Below are positions 1 to 9,909 of a stretch of DNA of 30,588 nt, piece after piece. The DNA is from Chlamydomonas sphaeroides (lineage: Eukaryota; Chlorophyta; Chlorophyceae; Chlamydomonadales; Chlamydomonadaceae): NCBI GenBank assembly GCA_001662425.1, contig BDDC01001236.1:1-30588 (forward strand), given 5' to 3'. How positions within the stretch are numbered: the stretch's first letter is position 1; every line of letters starts with the position of its first letter. Both the position numbers and the translations under genes were made by a program. The notes below the pieces were generated by a model. It saw only the letters and a program-made list of their open reading frames with translations. It was not told the DNA's origin and did not search any database.

Positions 1-802
1 CTGCCGATGGCCCCCCTGGCTGTGAAACGGCGACCTCCGCTTTGCGGTGTAACAGTAACAGTAACAGCGTAGCGTGGAGGTACACGCTAGCTATCCAAGT
101 GTACCAAGTGGGATAAAACAAGGCAGCTTGACCTGGGACCTATGGAACGAGGGGGCGGGCCGCTGGTATGTGGCCCAGCGAGCAGGCGCTGTATGTCGGG
201 CATGAATAATGATTTGCGGTAGGTCGCACACACATGGCGAAGGGAGCTCATCACGCACATCGATCATTCGTGGGGTGTTACAAGCACCACTCACAGCAAT
301 GGCCGGCAAGCACCCGCCAGCAGCGTGCGTGCCAAGCGCACACACTGGCTAGGCATCCTCTATATATTGCGGCCCGTGCGCTGCGCACTTTGCTTGATTG
401 CACCCGCACGCCCCCCACACACGCGCGGTGCGTGATGTTCTTTCTAGGTTACTGTTTCAATTTTGAGGACGGCGCCGTCCCACATGTATTGAGAAAACGC
501 AGCCGGCGGCAGGGGGTTTCAGCTATTTCAGCAGTGCAATTCATATCGACACATAATGCAAGCGTACGCTCGCACACTCAGAAGCAACGCCAGCAGCACA
601 CCGTCTAGCATGTATGTACATCGCGTGCAGAGTCGCCTGCCCGCGATATCCGTGGCAAATCCAATCTGTAAGAAGCACACCGCATTATTTTGAGGAAGTA
701 GTACGTGCTGTCACGTACAATGACTCGAGTCAAATAATAGGGACGCATGTCACTCAACAAGCCGGTAGGTCCGCTCCATCCGTCTTACACCGCCAGGCGG
801 GT
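1..802. other. 3' flank of the first exon-array gene, no gene seen
   Basis: This stretch lies downstream of the stop of the minus-strand gene in the first block and matches 5,591-6,255 downstream of the second copy. Open frames here are short and not conserved between the two copies, so I see no coding gene. A minus-strand TGTAA (785-789), the polyadenylation signal used in volvocine algae, sits only 14 bases past the stop; another lies near 278-282. The true 3' end is not settled by the sequence. Confidence 0.5.
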
Positions 803-3800
803 TTACGACCGTGATGGGGGAGAGCGGCGCAGCGAGCGGCGAGGCGGAGGCGAGCGGCTGGTGTCGTCGTCGTCGTCGTCAGAGGAGGACGGTGGAGGCC
901 GGTTACGGCGGGTCGAGGGAGGTAGCGACCGGCCGTCATTGCCTGCGCATTATTGAGGGTGCGTGATGGGCAGATAGCGCGGTAAGCATGAGAGAATCGC
1001 TACCTGCAATGCAACGGCACGCCTTTATTTCGGCCCAGCCACATGCCGCAAGGATAAATGACAAGCAACAAGCAACAACACACCCGGACCTTCCCCATGC
1101 CCGCCACTTTGCTAGGGCTTACTATTAATGCGAAAGGCAGCTAATTACAGAGATATGCCACAAACAGCTCCACCAGCCGCCCTGCTGCCCCTGCCTCACC
1201 ATCGTCGGCATCGTTGTCATCGTTGTCAGGGGAAGGGCTGGGCGATGGGCTGGGAGAGACGACTCCGGCGGCAGACAGCGTGGGACTGGGCGAGTTGTTG
1301 TCGTCATCGCCATCTGCAGGTGGGCAGGTGGATTGATGAGACCAGGATAGATAAAGGACGTCAAGACAACTGCTGAAAAGGCTTACCAATCTAGACACAC
1401 GACAGACAAGAACCGCTTGGGGGTCGGTATGCAAGCAACACGAAGCATCCCAACCCGAAGTGCATGTATCCCCACGCCCGCCATATATACGCCCAGCAGC
1501 GACCTGCGTGCGGTAGCTACCTCCTCAATGGACACTTTGCCATAGCCGGTCTGTTCCCGCCTCACCATCATCGGCATTGTCGTCAGCGTCGCTCGGGGAA
1601 GGGCTGGGCGATGGGCTGGAATAGATCCCAGCGGACACCGTGGGACTGGGCGAGTTGTTGTCATCTTCGCCATCTGCAGGAGGTGGCAAGGTGGATCGGG
1701 ATAAGTGCAAGCAGTTGTCAAGGACGCTGCTAGGCTCGTCACTCCGGAGACAGGGCAGGCTAGAACCGCTTGGGTGCGATGTGCAAGCGACACGCAGCAT
1801 CCTATCTAGCTACCCCGCCAGCGGATTGTATCTATTCCCCTCGCCCGCCCTCCACCCAGCAGCAGCAAGCGTTGTGCGGCTGCTGCTGCTGGCTTCTCAA
1901 GGGACACGTCGTTCGCCACAGCCGTCCTGCTTATCCTGCTGCCCCCGCCTCACCATCATCGGCTTTGTCGTCACCGTTGTCCGAGGAAGGGCTGGGCGAT
2001 GGGCTGGGAGAGACGACCCCAACGGCAGACAGCGTGGGACTGGGCGAGTTGTTGTCGTCATCGCCATCTGCAGGTGGCAAGGTGGATCGGGACACGTGCA
2101 AGAGGTTGTTAGGAATGTTGCTACACTCGCCACTCTGGAAACACGGCAGACTAGAACCAAGTGTGTGCGGTGTGCAAGCGACACGCAGCAATCCACCCCG
2201 AATGGCATACATCCCCCACGTCTGCGCGCCATCTACCCTGCCGCAAGCTGCGTGCAGTGGTTGGCACCATCAAGCAAACTTTACAACGGCCAGCGTTCCC
2301 CAGCCTCACCATCGTCGACATCCTTAAGGTTGTCAAGGACGCTGCTAGACTTGAACTTCTGGAGATACGGCAACCTAGCTAGAACCGCTTGAGTGCGAAG
2401 TGCAAGCGACACGTACACAGTATCCTACCCCGCCCACCGGATGCGACGGCTGGATCTTCAAGAGACGCTTCACAAACTTGCCCACATACAGCTGGCCTGC
2501 CCCCGCCTCACCATCATCAGCACTGTCGTCATCGTTGTCCGGGGAAGGGCTGGGCGATGGGCTGGAAGAGACCCCGGCGGACAGTGTGGGACTGGGCGAC
2601 TTGCTATCATCATCGCCATCTGCAGGTGCGTGGATCGGGACATGTGCAAAAGGTTGTCAAGAACGCTGCTAGACTCGAACTTCTGGAGATACGGCAACCT
2701 AGAACCGCTTGAGTGCGATGTGCAAGCGACACGTACACAGCATCCTACCCCGCCCACCGGATGCGACGACGGCTGGCTCTTCAAGAGACGCTTCACAAAC
2801 TTGCCCACATACAGCGGGCCTGCCCCCGCCTCACCATCATCAGCACTGTCGTCATCGTTGTCCGAGGAAGGGCTGGGCGATGGGCTGGGAGAGACGACCC
2901 CGACGGCAGACAGCGTGGGACTGGGCGAAGTGTTGTCATCATCACCATCTGCAGATGCAAAAGGTGATTCGAGACACGTGCAAAACGTTGTCAAAAAGCT
3001 GCTAGGCTTGCCACTTTGGAGACATGGTAGACAAGAACCGGGTGGGTGCGGGTGCGCGCAAGCAAGCGACACGCAGCATAGCATCCGGCCGCATATTGCA
3101 TCTATACCGCACACCAGCCATCAACCCAGCAGCAAGCTTCGTGTGGTGGTTGGCACCTCAGGGGACAACTCATCACAGCCGGCCTGCCCCCGCCTCACCG
3201 TCGTCGGCATCCTTGTCATCATCGTTGTCCGGGGAAGGGCTGGGCGACGGGCTAGGGGATCGCCTGGGCGATGGGCTGGGGGAGCGCCTGGGTGACGGCG
3301 AGGGGCTGGGCAATTTGTTGTCATCGTCATCATCTGCCGGTGTGTAGGTAAGACGACAGGACAAGTGCACGAGGGCGTCAGGCAGGCATATCTCCACACT
3401 TGCCACACCAGCCAGCCAGCGGCGCTGAAACATTGAATACATAAGGTGAAGGATGCCCGAACTCAGCGGTTTGCCTTCAACCAATCACATGCGCCCAGGT
3501 GGGCACAAGGGGGACACCGCCCACGCACGCACGGGTGGATGGGCACGTACCCTTCTCCTAACCGGCCAGCAGCATCCCTGCATGCTAGCTAGCTCCCCTG
3601 CTAGCTCCTGACAACCAGCAGGCAGCATCGCACTCCAAGCCTTCAGATTCAGCACTACTGTTGTGCTCCCCTAGCTTACCGGTGTCATCGTCGTCCTCAT
3701 CCTTATCATCATCGTCATCGTTGTCATCATCACTTCGGCGGGCCATTCGACGTGCCGCCAGCCCCTCCGCCGCATCGACGCCCAGCACACCGCCGGATCC

Positions 3801-4176
3801 GACAGCCGCCACACTACCAAGGGACCTGACAGAGGACAAACAAGGGTCCGTGCAAAGATACGAATACTTGGGCTGAGAGCGAATGAATGACAGCGGGAAG
3901 AACCAGGGGGCTCTAGATTGATACATACAGTGACGCACAGCAGCAACTAATGTTGAAGCTTCCACGCACATACATCATGAAACGTATCCAGCTGCTGCTC
4001 ACGCACCTCGCGGTGATTAGGTTGGCGCGACCAGCTTCCACTGCATGCTGCTGCGCGTCTTCCTCGGAAGATGAACGCGAGAGGAGCATGCGAGCATCGA
4101 CAACACCAGCGGCGGCGAGCAGGCCGAGCAGAGCGAGCGCCCAGGCAGCTCGCATGCTGCTTTGTTGTCCTGCCAT
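803..4176 (-). CDS. Secreted Asp-rich, Ser-Pro-repeat protein, copy A (nine exons)
   Basis: Not a family I recognise. Exons (5' to 3'): 4176-4007, 3825-3680, 3333-3199, 2948-2835, 2619-2512, 2067-1954, 1673-1566, 1313-1200, 942-803; 1,149 coding bases, 382 residues, every phase matching. Exon 1 gives a signal peptide (MRAAWALALLGLLAAAG, then VVDA before a likely cleavage). Exon 2 ends in a long Asp run. Exons 3-8 are six repeats, each bounded by phase-1 introns: acidic head (DGDDDNN), Ser-Pro core (SPSPT...SPSPSPSPS), acidic tail (DNDDD..ADDG). The last exon gives a short Asp run and a basic RS-like tail (SRSPPPRRSLRRSPPSRS). (Ser-Pro)n tracts in secreted algal proteins are commonly hydroxylated and glycosylated, so an extracellular-matrix or wall glycoprotein, perhaps cation-binding, is my inference. 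The start at 4176 is chosen because the signal peptide follows directly; a Met eight codons further in is possible. Confidence 0.72.
1200..3333 (-). repeat. Tandem exon-intron array of copy A
   Basis: Six intact units and one gutted unit follow each other with starts spaced about 330-395 bp (552 across the gutted one). Each unit is an exon plus its intron, and introns share diagnostic words, for example a GTGCAAGCGACACGCAGCAT-like stretch near 1,784, 2,173, 2,719 and 3,062. All exons begin after CTGCAG or GGCAG with AT and end in G before GTGAGG, so every unit is interchangeable without changing the reading frame. Confidence 0.85.
2310..2326 (-). pseudogene. Ghost exon: decayed member of the exon array
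   Basis: Between the exons at 2619-2512 and 2067-1954 the repeat unit is present, but its exon is gutted. The 3' end of an exon and its donor survive (GTCGACGATG followed by GTGAGG on the minus strand), while the rest of the exon, the acceptor and some intron are missing. The sequence passes directly into the intron motif (AGGTTGTCAAGGACGCTGCTAG on the plus strand, split here as AGGTTGTCAAGG and ACGCTGCTAG) that normally lies upstream of an acceptor. The flanking spacing, 552 bp instead of about 330-395, fits one lost exon. Because the units are phase-symmetric, loss does not break the frame. Confidence 0.7.
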
Positions 4177-4335
4177 GAGCTTGCGCACAATACTTTGCAG
4201 CAGTGCGGCGAGACAGTGAGGTGGGCGCACGCTTTACTTGGTGACCTGCTGCACAAAATTGCTAGCTGCAGAATAATGCGTCCAGCGACTGCTCGCTGCT
4301 GCTGTGGCAGTATAAGTATGTGACGCAGCGCTGCG

Positions 4336-4345
4336 CCTTATATGG
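4336..4345 (-). promoter_or_regulatory. TATA-like box / CArG-like motif of copy A
   Basis: CCATATAAGG on the minus strand, about 160 bases upstream of the chosen ATG, in a stretch almost identical to the matching place of copy B. It fits both a TATA box and the CC(A/T)6GG CArG consensus; which reading is right cannot be told from sequence. Confidence 0.45.
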
Positions 4346-4429
4346 TATCCACTACGTACGTAAGGTTGGCACGCGCCTGACAGCGGGTGACGCACGAGTC
4401 GGTCTCCCAGTCCATGTGACGAAACGAAA

Positions 4430-5590
4430 CCAATGGAACCTGGCGAGAACTACTTACGCAACGAGAGCCGCGAAACAGCTTGGCTGAAGGGCTTATCTCA
4501 GGCAGGCGCCGTATGCAAGGAGGGACCGGAAACGCGTAAGCACACTAGCGCTTCCCAGCAGCTCGCGGGCCTCCGGCAGCAGCCACCCGTGCCCGACTGC
4601 ACTGGGTTACAGATGTCGTTCGTATCTCGTTACCTCGCCACCTTCTCTGTCCCTCCGAGCCCAGTTTCCGCCAGGGATCCTTGCACGCTCGCTGCCCTTC
4701 AGGGGCTGCTGGCAGAGCTGGTGTCGTTCCGCTCTGTTGTGCACTCAGGCGTGATAACCGACCAGCTCGATTGTTGGGCAGGTCGCTCGCTCGGAAGCAA
4801 GGGTGGTCCTATTGGTGGCCCGCCGCCGTGTTGTGCAACACGAGTGCTGCTGCCCTGGGGCGACGGCCGCTGGCAGGCCGGACGGGCCGAGCCTAGCGTT
4901 GCGCAGTGCACTGCCGAGCAAAGTAGGGGATACTTGGCATTTTGTAACACATACAGCCGCGCTGGCCATCGCTTTGCCAACCCCGTGCTTGCAACATACA
5001 TGAGTTCTGCCACATATGAATCGGCCACGTGAATCGGCCACGTACCCTCACACGGAAGCGGCATGTCCCCAACAAAAACAATGGGCATACATCGCGTAAC
5101 ACAACCGTCGCTTGCCTTGCCCGCCCGTGCTTGCAACAGGGGTTCTGCCACACATGAAGCAAGGTCGCAGCAGAGGCGTACACTTGTCCAAGTGGGGTTT
5201 GACCGGTAGGTAGGTGATCAGGCGCCAGCAGAGCGACCGAGAGACCTGCCGGGGCGAGCAGCAGGGCGGGTAGGGCCGGGCCGCCGCATGCCCTTGCCAT
5301 GCCGCCGCCCCACCCACGAGCGCTCCTTCTCACGGACTCTAGTTCGACCGCCTTGCCGTCCGGCCGGCGCCCCCACGTGGAGTGCACCCCTGCCTCCACC
5401 CGCCCTGCTGCTTCGAAGCAGATGCGACGGTCTCCAGTAATAAGTGGCCCTTGGCGACCCAGCACTCCCCGACCACGTTCCCTTCTAGCGTGCGCCCGCC
5501 CAGGAGCTGTTGATATGTAGGCAGCCAGGCTGGTGACTTTAAAATAAAAGGAGTGAGTATGATCATGATAAGGAATGTAGATAACGCGGG
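4430..5590. other. Upstream flank of copy A; decayed candidate small gene and short repeats
   Basis: This matches 9,540-10,880 upstream of copy B. Counterparts of the three candidate minus-strand exons seen at 9476-9903 are recognisable here (about 4,350-4,770), but the frame of the first has an in-frame TGA just after the GYHA codons near 4,747-4,750, and the donor after the second reads ATAAGC instead of GTAAGC. Around 4,980-5,150 a short motif (GTGCTTGCAAC followed by TTCTGCCACA) occurs twice. Nothing here supports an intact gene. Confidence 0.4.
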
Positions 5591-6255
5591 GGTACACGCT
5601 ATCCAAGTGGAGTTTCACTAGGCAGCTTGACCTGGGACCTAAGGAACGCATAGAACGCACGAAGGGGGCCGCTGGTATGTTGCCCAGGCGCTGTTGGGCA
5701 TGAATATTGATTTTTAGTCGGCTCACACATGGCAAAGGGATCTCGCGCACATCGTTCATGTTGACTTACAAGCACCAATCAACACGGCGCTCAGCATTGG
5801 TCGGCGAGCGGCGAGCGCCCGCCAGCGTGCGTGCCAAGCACATGCACTGGCTGGGCACCATCAATCATTGCGGCACATACATACACACCCGTGCGCAGCA
5901 CACTTACATTGCACCCGCACGCCCTACACACACGTGCGGTGCGATGAAGACAGCGCCGTCCCAGGTGCATTATTGAGCAAATGCAGCCGGCGGGTGGGTC
6001 CAGCAATGCCACTACTACTCATCAGCCATGCATAATGCAAGCATACGCTCGCACATTCTGAAGCAACGCCAGCACATACACCATCTAGCATGTATGTACA
6101 GCGCATGCACAGTCGCCCGCGTTATCCGTGGCAAATCTGTAACACGCATACCGCATGTTGAGGAAGTGATGTCACGATGACTTCGATCAACCAGGGACGC
6201 ATGTTACCCAACAAGCCGGTAGGTCCACTCAGTCGCGCTCTGCCAGGCGGCGGGT
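5591..6255. other. 3' flank of the second exon-array gene, no gene seen
   Basis: Homologous to 70-802. Minus-strand TGTAA words occur at about 5,765 and 5,903 and could end the transcript of copy B. No conserved open frame. Confidence 0.45.
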
Positions 6256-9200
6256 TTACGACCGTGATGGAGGAGAGCGGCGCAGCGAGCGGCGGGGTGG
6301 AGGCGAGCGGCTGTTGTCGTCGTCGTCGTCAGAGGAGGAGGGAGGAGGCCGGTTGCGGCGGGTTGAGGGAGGCGGCGACCGGCCGTCACTGCCTGCACAT
6401 ATTGAGGGCGCGTCATGGGCAGCGCGTTGTGCATGAGAGCCACGCTAGCGCTACTCGAAATGCTACGGCACGCCTTTCGGCCGAGCCACAAGCATTAATT
6501 AGTGTTCAAGCAACAAGTAACAACACACCCGGACCTGCTGCATTCGCCATGCCCACCACCCGGCAACTTGCGAAGGCTAAATATAAAAGGCAGCTAACAT
6601 ACAGAAATGTGCCACAAACAGATCCACTAGCCTCCCTGCTACCCCCGCCTCACCATCGTCGGCATCCTTGTCGTCATCGTTGTCCGGGGAAGGGCTTGGC
6701 GATGGGCTGGGAGAGACCCCAGCGGCAGACAGCGTGGGGCTGGGCGAGTTGTTGTCATCTGCAGATGGAAAGGAGAATTAAGAATAATACTACAAGAGGT
6801 TGTCAAGGAAGCTGATAGGCGTCCTATTCTGGAGACGCGTCAAACAAGAAGGTGGGTGTGGTGTGCAAACGACACGCAGCATTCCACCCCGAACTGCATA
6901 TATCCCCCACACGCACCCGCCATACATCCAGGCAGGAGCACGCTGCTTGCGGCAGCTAGCTGCTCAAGGAACACAAGGTCATTAGCTACGTCACCGCAGA
7001 CCTGCCCCCGCCTCACCATCGTCGTCACTGTCGTCACCGTTGTCCAGGGAAGGGCTGGGCGATGGGCTGGAAGAGACGACCCCGCCGGCAGACAGCGTGG
7101 GACTGGGCGAGTTGTTGTCATCATCGCCATCTGCAGATGGAAAGGTGGATGCATGCGGACAAGTGCAAGAGGTTGTCAAGGGCGCTGCCATATAGGCTTG
7201 CCACTCTGGAAACGAACACAGCAGACAAGAACCGGTTAGGTGCGGTGTGCAAGCGACACACAGCATCCCTCCCCGATGGCGAATGAGAGAGAGAGAGATT
7301 ACAAAAGGAAAAAAAGAAACCGAAACCGAGCAAGGAAAAACGGAAAAGCAGGAAGCAGGATCCAAGTCAAAGTCAAAGTGCCGAACGGCGCAAGGCACAA
7401 AAAAAACGATGGGGCCCTCAGATCCCCCACCGTCGGAGCACAACGGGACCAAACAGATCCAAACTGCCTCCTCCATCCCCCCAACACGGCAGCCTCCCTA
7501 CACCAACCCTAACGTGCACACGACGAATGGCATCTATCCCCCACGCCCGCGCGCCATCGATCCACCCAGCAGCAAGCTGCGTGTGGTACTAGTGGTACGT
7601 AGCTAGCTGGCTCCTCAAGAGACAATTGACAACGGCCGGCCTGCCCCAGCCTCACCATCGTCGGCATCCTTGTCGGCATCGTTGTCTTGCGAAGGACTGG
7701 GCGATAGGCTGGAAGAGACCCCGGCAGACAGCGTGGGACTGGGCGAGTTGTTGTCATCGTCGCCATCTGCAGATGGAAAGGTGGATGCATGCGGACAAGT
7801 GCACAAGGTTGCCAAGGGCGCTACCAGATAGGCTTGCCACTCTGGAAACGAATACAGCAGACAAGAACCGGTTAGGTGCGGTGTGCAAGCGACAAGCAGC
7901 ATCGATCCCTCCCCGATGTCGAATGGCATCTATCCACCCAGCAGCAAACTGCGTGTGGTACGTAGCTAGCTGGCTCGGCTCCTCAAGAGACAATTGACAA
8001 CGGCCGGCCTGCCCCAGCCTCACCATCGTCGGCATCCTTGTCGTCATCGTTGTCCTGGGAAGGACTGGGCGATGGGCTGGAAGAGACGACCCCGCCGGCA
8101 GACAGCGTGGGACTGGGCGAGTTGTTGTCATCATCGCCATCTGCAGATGGAAAGGTGGATGCATGCGGACAAGTGCAAAAGGTTGCCAAGGGCGCTGCCA
8201 GATAGGCTTGCCAATCTGGAAACGAACACAGCAGACAAGAACCGGGTAGGTGCGGTGTGCAAGCGACACACAGCATTAAGCAAGCTGCGTGTGGTGGTTA
8301 GCTGGCTTCTCAAGGGACACTTTGCAACAGCCGGCCTGGCCCCGCCTCACCATCGTCGGCACTGTCGTCATCGTTGTCGGGGGAAGGGCTGGGCGATGGG
8401 CTGGGGGAGCGCCTGGGCGACGGCGAGGGGCTGGGCGATTTGTCGTCATTGTCATCATCTGCCGGTGGGTAGGTAGATAGGACAGCAGGACAACCGCACG
8501 AGGGAGTCAGGCAGGCATATGCATATCTCCACACTTGCCACAGCAGCCAGCCAGCGGCGCTAACGAAAAAGGTTCAATTCATGAGGTGAACGAGTCCTGT
8601 TATCAACTCAGCGGCCTTGACCCTACCACATGCGCCCAGGGTGGCACAGGGAGGACAGACATACAGCACGTACCCTAGGCCCCCTTCCGACCGGTCAGCC
8701 CTGCTCCCCTGGTCCTGACAAGCAACCAGCAGGCAGCGTTGCAATCTAAACTCTCACAAGCAGTACTGTCGGGCCTGCTTCAGTCCCCGTGCTTACCAGT
8801 GTCGTCGTCATCAACCTTATCATCGTCATCATCCTGATCATCATCGTCATCGTCGTCATCACTTCGGCGGGCCATGCGACGTGCCGGCAGCCCCTCAGCC
8901 ACATCGATACCCCGCACGCCGGACCCGACAGCCACACTACCCAGGGACCTGACAGTAGACAAACAAGGGTCCGTGCAAAGGTAAGAGTTGGATTTCGGAG
9001 CGCATGAGCGACAGCGGGGACAACTGGGGCACTCGAAATAAATGTATAGAGTGACGCACATACAGCACGCAGCTTCCACGCACATACATCATGAAACGTA
9101 ACCAACTGCTGCAAACGCACCTCGCGGTGATCAGGTTGGCGCGACCAGCCTCCACGGCATGCTGCTGCGCGTCTTCCTCGGCAGATGCACGCGCTCGCGA

Positions 9201-9296
9201 GAGGAGCATGCGCGCATCGACGACGCCAGCCGCGGCGAGCAGGCCGAGCAGCGCGAGCGCCCAGACAGCTCGCATGCTGCTGTGTTGTCCTGCCAT
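6256..9296 (-). CDS. Secreted Asp-rich, Ser-Pro-repeat protein, copy B (eight exons)
   Basis: Paralogue of the gene at 803-4176. Exons: 9296-9121, 8948-8797, 8458-8351, 8140-8024, 7766-7656, 7130-7017, 6758-6654, 6392-6256; 1,020 coding bases, 339 residues, all phases consistent. Exon 1 ends GCGAG before GTGCGT (phase 2) and exon 2 begins after CTGTCAG, rebuilding an Arg codon exactly as in copy A. Exon 2 ends in an Asp tract coded by GAT/GAC triplets. Five phase-1 repeats follow (108, 117, 111, 114, 105 bp). The first keeps an RRSPSPSP variant, as does the first of copy A, so that position predates the block duplication. The tail is again RS-like (NSRSPPPRRSLRRSPPSRS). No pherophorin or other known domain is visible. 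One intron carries an insertion (7286-7529). Function unknown; an extracellular glycoprotein is inferred. Confidence 0.72.
7286..7529. mobile_element. 244-bp purine-rich insertion with 6-bp direct repeat
   Basis: In the intron between exons 7766-7656 and 7130-7017, a foreign A/G-rich stretch opening with AGAGAGAGAGAG interrupts the repeat unit. CGAATG occurs on both sides (7280-7285 and 7524-7529). The neighbouring unit keeps the uninterrupted form (CCCCGATGTCGAATGGCATC, 7911-7930), giving an empty-site comparison. I see no terminal inverted repeats, so the class of insertion is unknown. Confidence 0.65.
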
Positions 9297-9459
9297 GAGC
9301 TTGCGTAAAGTACTTTTCAGCAATGCGGCGAGACAGTGAGGTGCATGGGCGCACGCTTTACTTGGTGACCTGCTGCACAAAATTGCTAGCTGCAGAATAA
9401 TGCGTCCAGCGACTGCTCGCTGCTGCTGTGGCAGTATAAGTATGTGACGCAGCGCTGCG

Positions 9460-9469
9460 CCTTATATGG
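9460..9469 (-). promoter_or_regulatory. TATA-like box / CArG-like motif of copy B
   Basis: CCATATAAGG on the minus strand, about 165 bases upstream of the ATG at 9296, at the same place as in copy A. The whole stretch 9,353-9,520 is nearly unchanged from 4,231-4,400, while surrounding spacers have diverged. Confidence 0.45.
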
Positions 9470-9475
9470 TATCCA

Positions 9476-9903
9476 CTACGTACGTAAGGTTGGCACGCGC
9501 CTGACAGCGGGTGACGAGTCGGTCTCCCAGCAGTCCATGTGAAACCCGTGGAACCTGGCGAGAACTACTTACGCAACGACAGCCGCAACACAGCTTGACT
9601 TAATGGCTTACCTCAGGCAGGCTTCGTATGCAAGAACGGGCTGGAAACGCGTAAACACACTATCGCTTCCAAGCAGCTCGCGGGCCTCCAGCAGCCTCTT
9701 GTGCCCGACTGCACGCCGGTCAGACGCCGTGACCCTCCCGGCGCCTGACTGGGTTACAGATGTCATATCTGCTTACCTCGCCACCTTCTCGGTCCCTCCG
9801 AGGCCACTTTCCGCCGCCAGGGATTCTTGCACGCTCGCTGCCTGTCAGGGGCTGGTTCGTGCACGCAGGCGGCGTGGTAACCGACCAGCTCGCACTGCTG
9901 CAT
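9476..9903 (-). CDS. Candidate three-exon small protein, very uncertain
   Basis: A chain of three minus-strand exons (9903-9777, 9708-9612, 9554-9476) has matching phases (1 then 2), canonical donors (GTAAGC twice) and CAG acceptors, giving 100 residues from an ATG (MQQCELVGYHAAC...) to a TAG. No domain recognised. The introns would be only 68 and 57 bp, short for this kind of genome, and the last exon overlaps the promoter stretch of copy B. The matching sequence in the first block has a stop and a changed donor. It could be a real small gene lost in one copy, or chance. Confidence 0.2.
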
Positions 9904-9909
9904 TCGCTC

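Noticed and set aside
1383..2232. Minus-strand frames reading TTTTRPVPRC...PAHRPALP
   Set aside because: A shifted frame of the same exons. The frame giving DGDDDNNSPSP joins correctly across all introns; this one does not.
1640..3295. Long plus-strand frames with SLSEEGLGDGLGE-type repeats across the exon array
   Set aside because: These are the antisense of the array exons. The minus-strand exons have matching splice sites, constant phase, a signal peptide and a stop, whereas the plus-strand frames run through introns.
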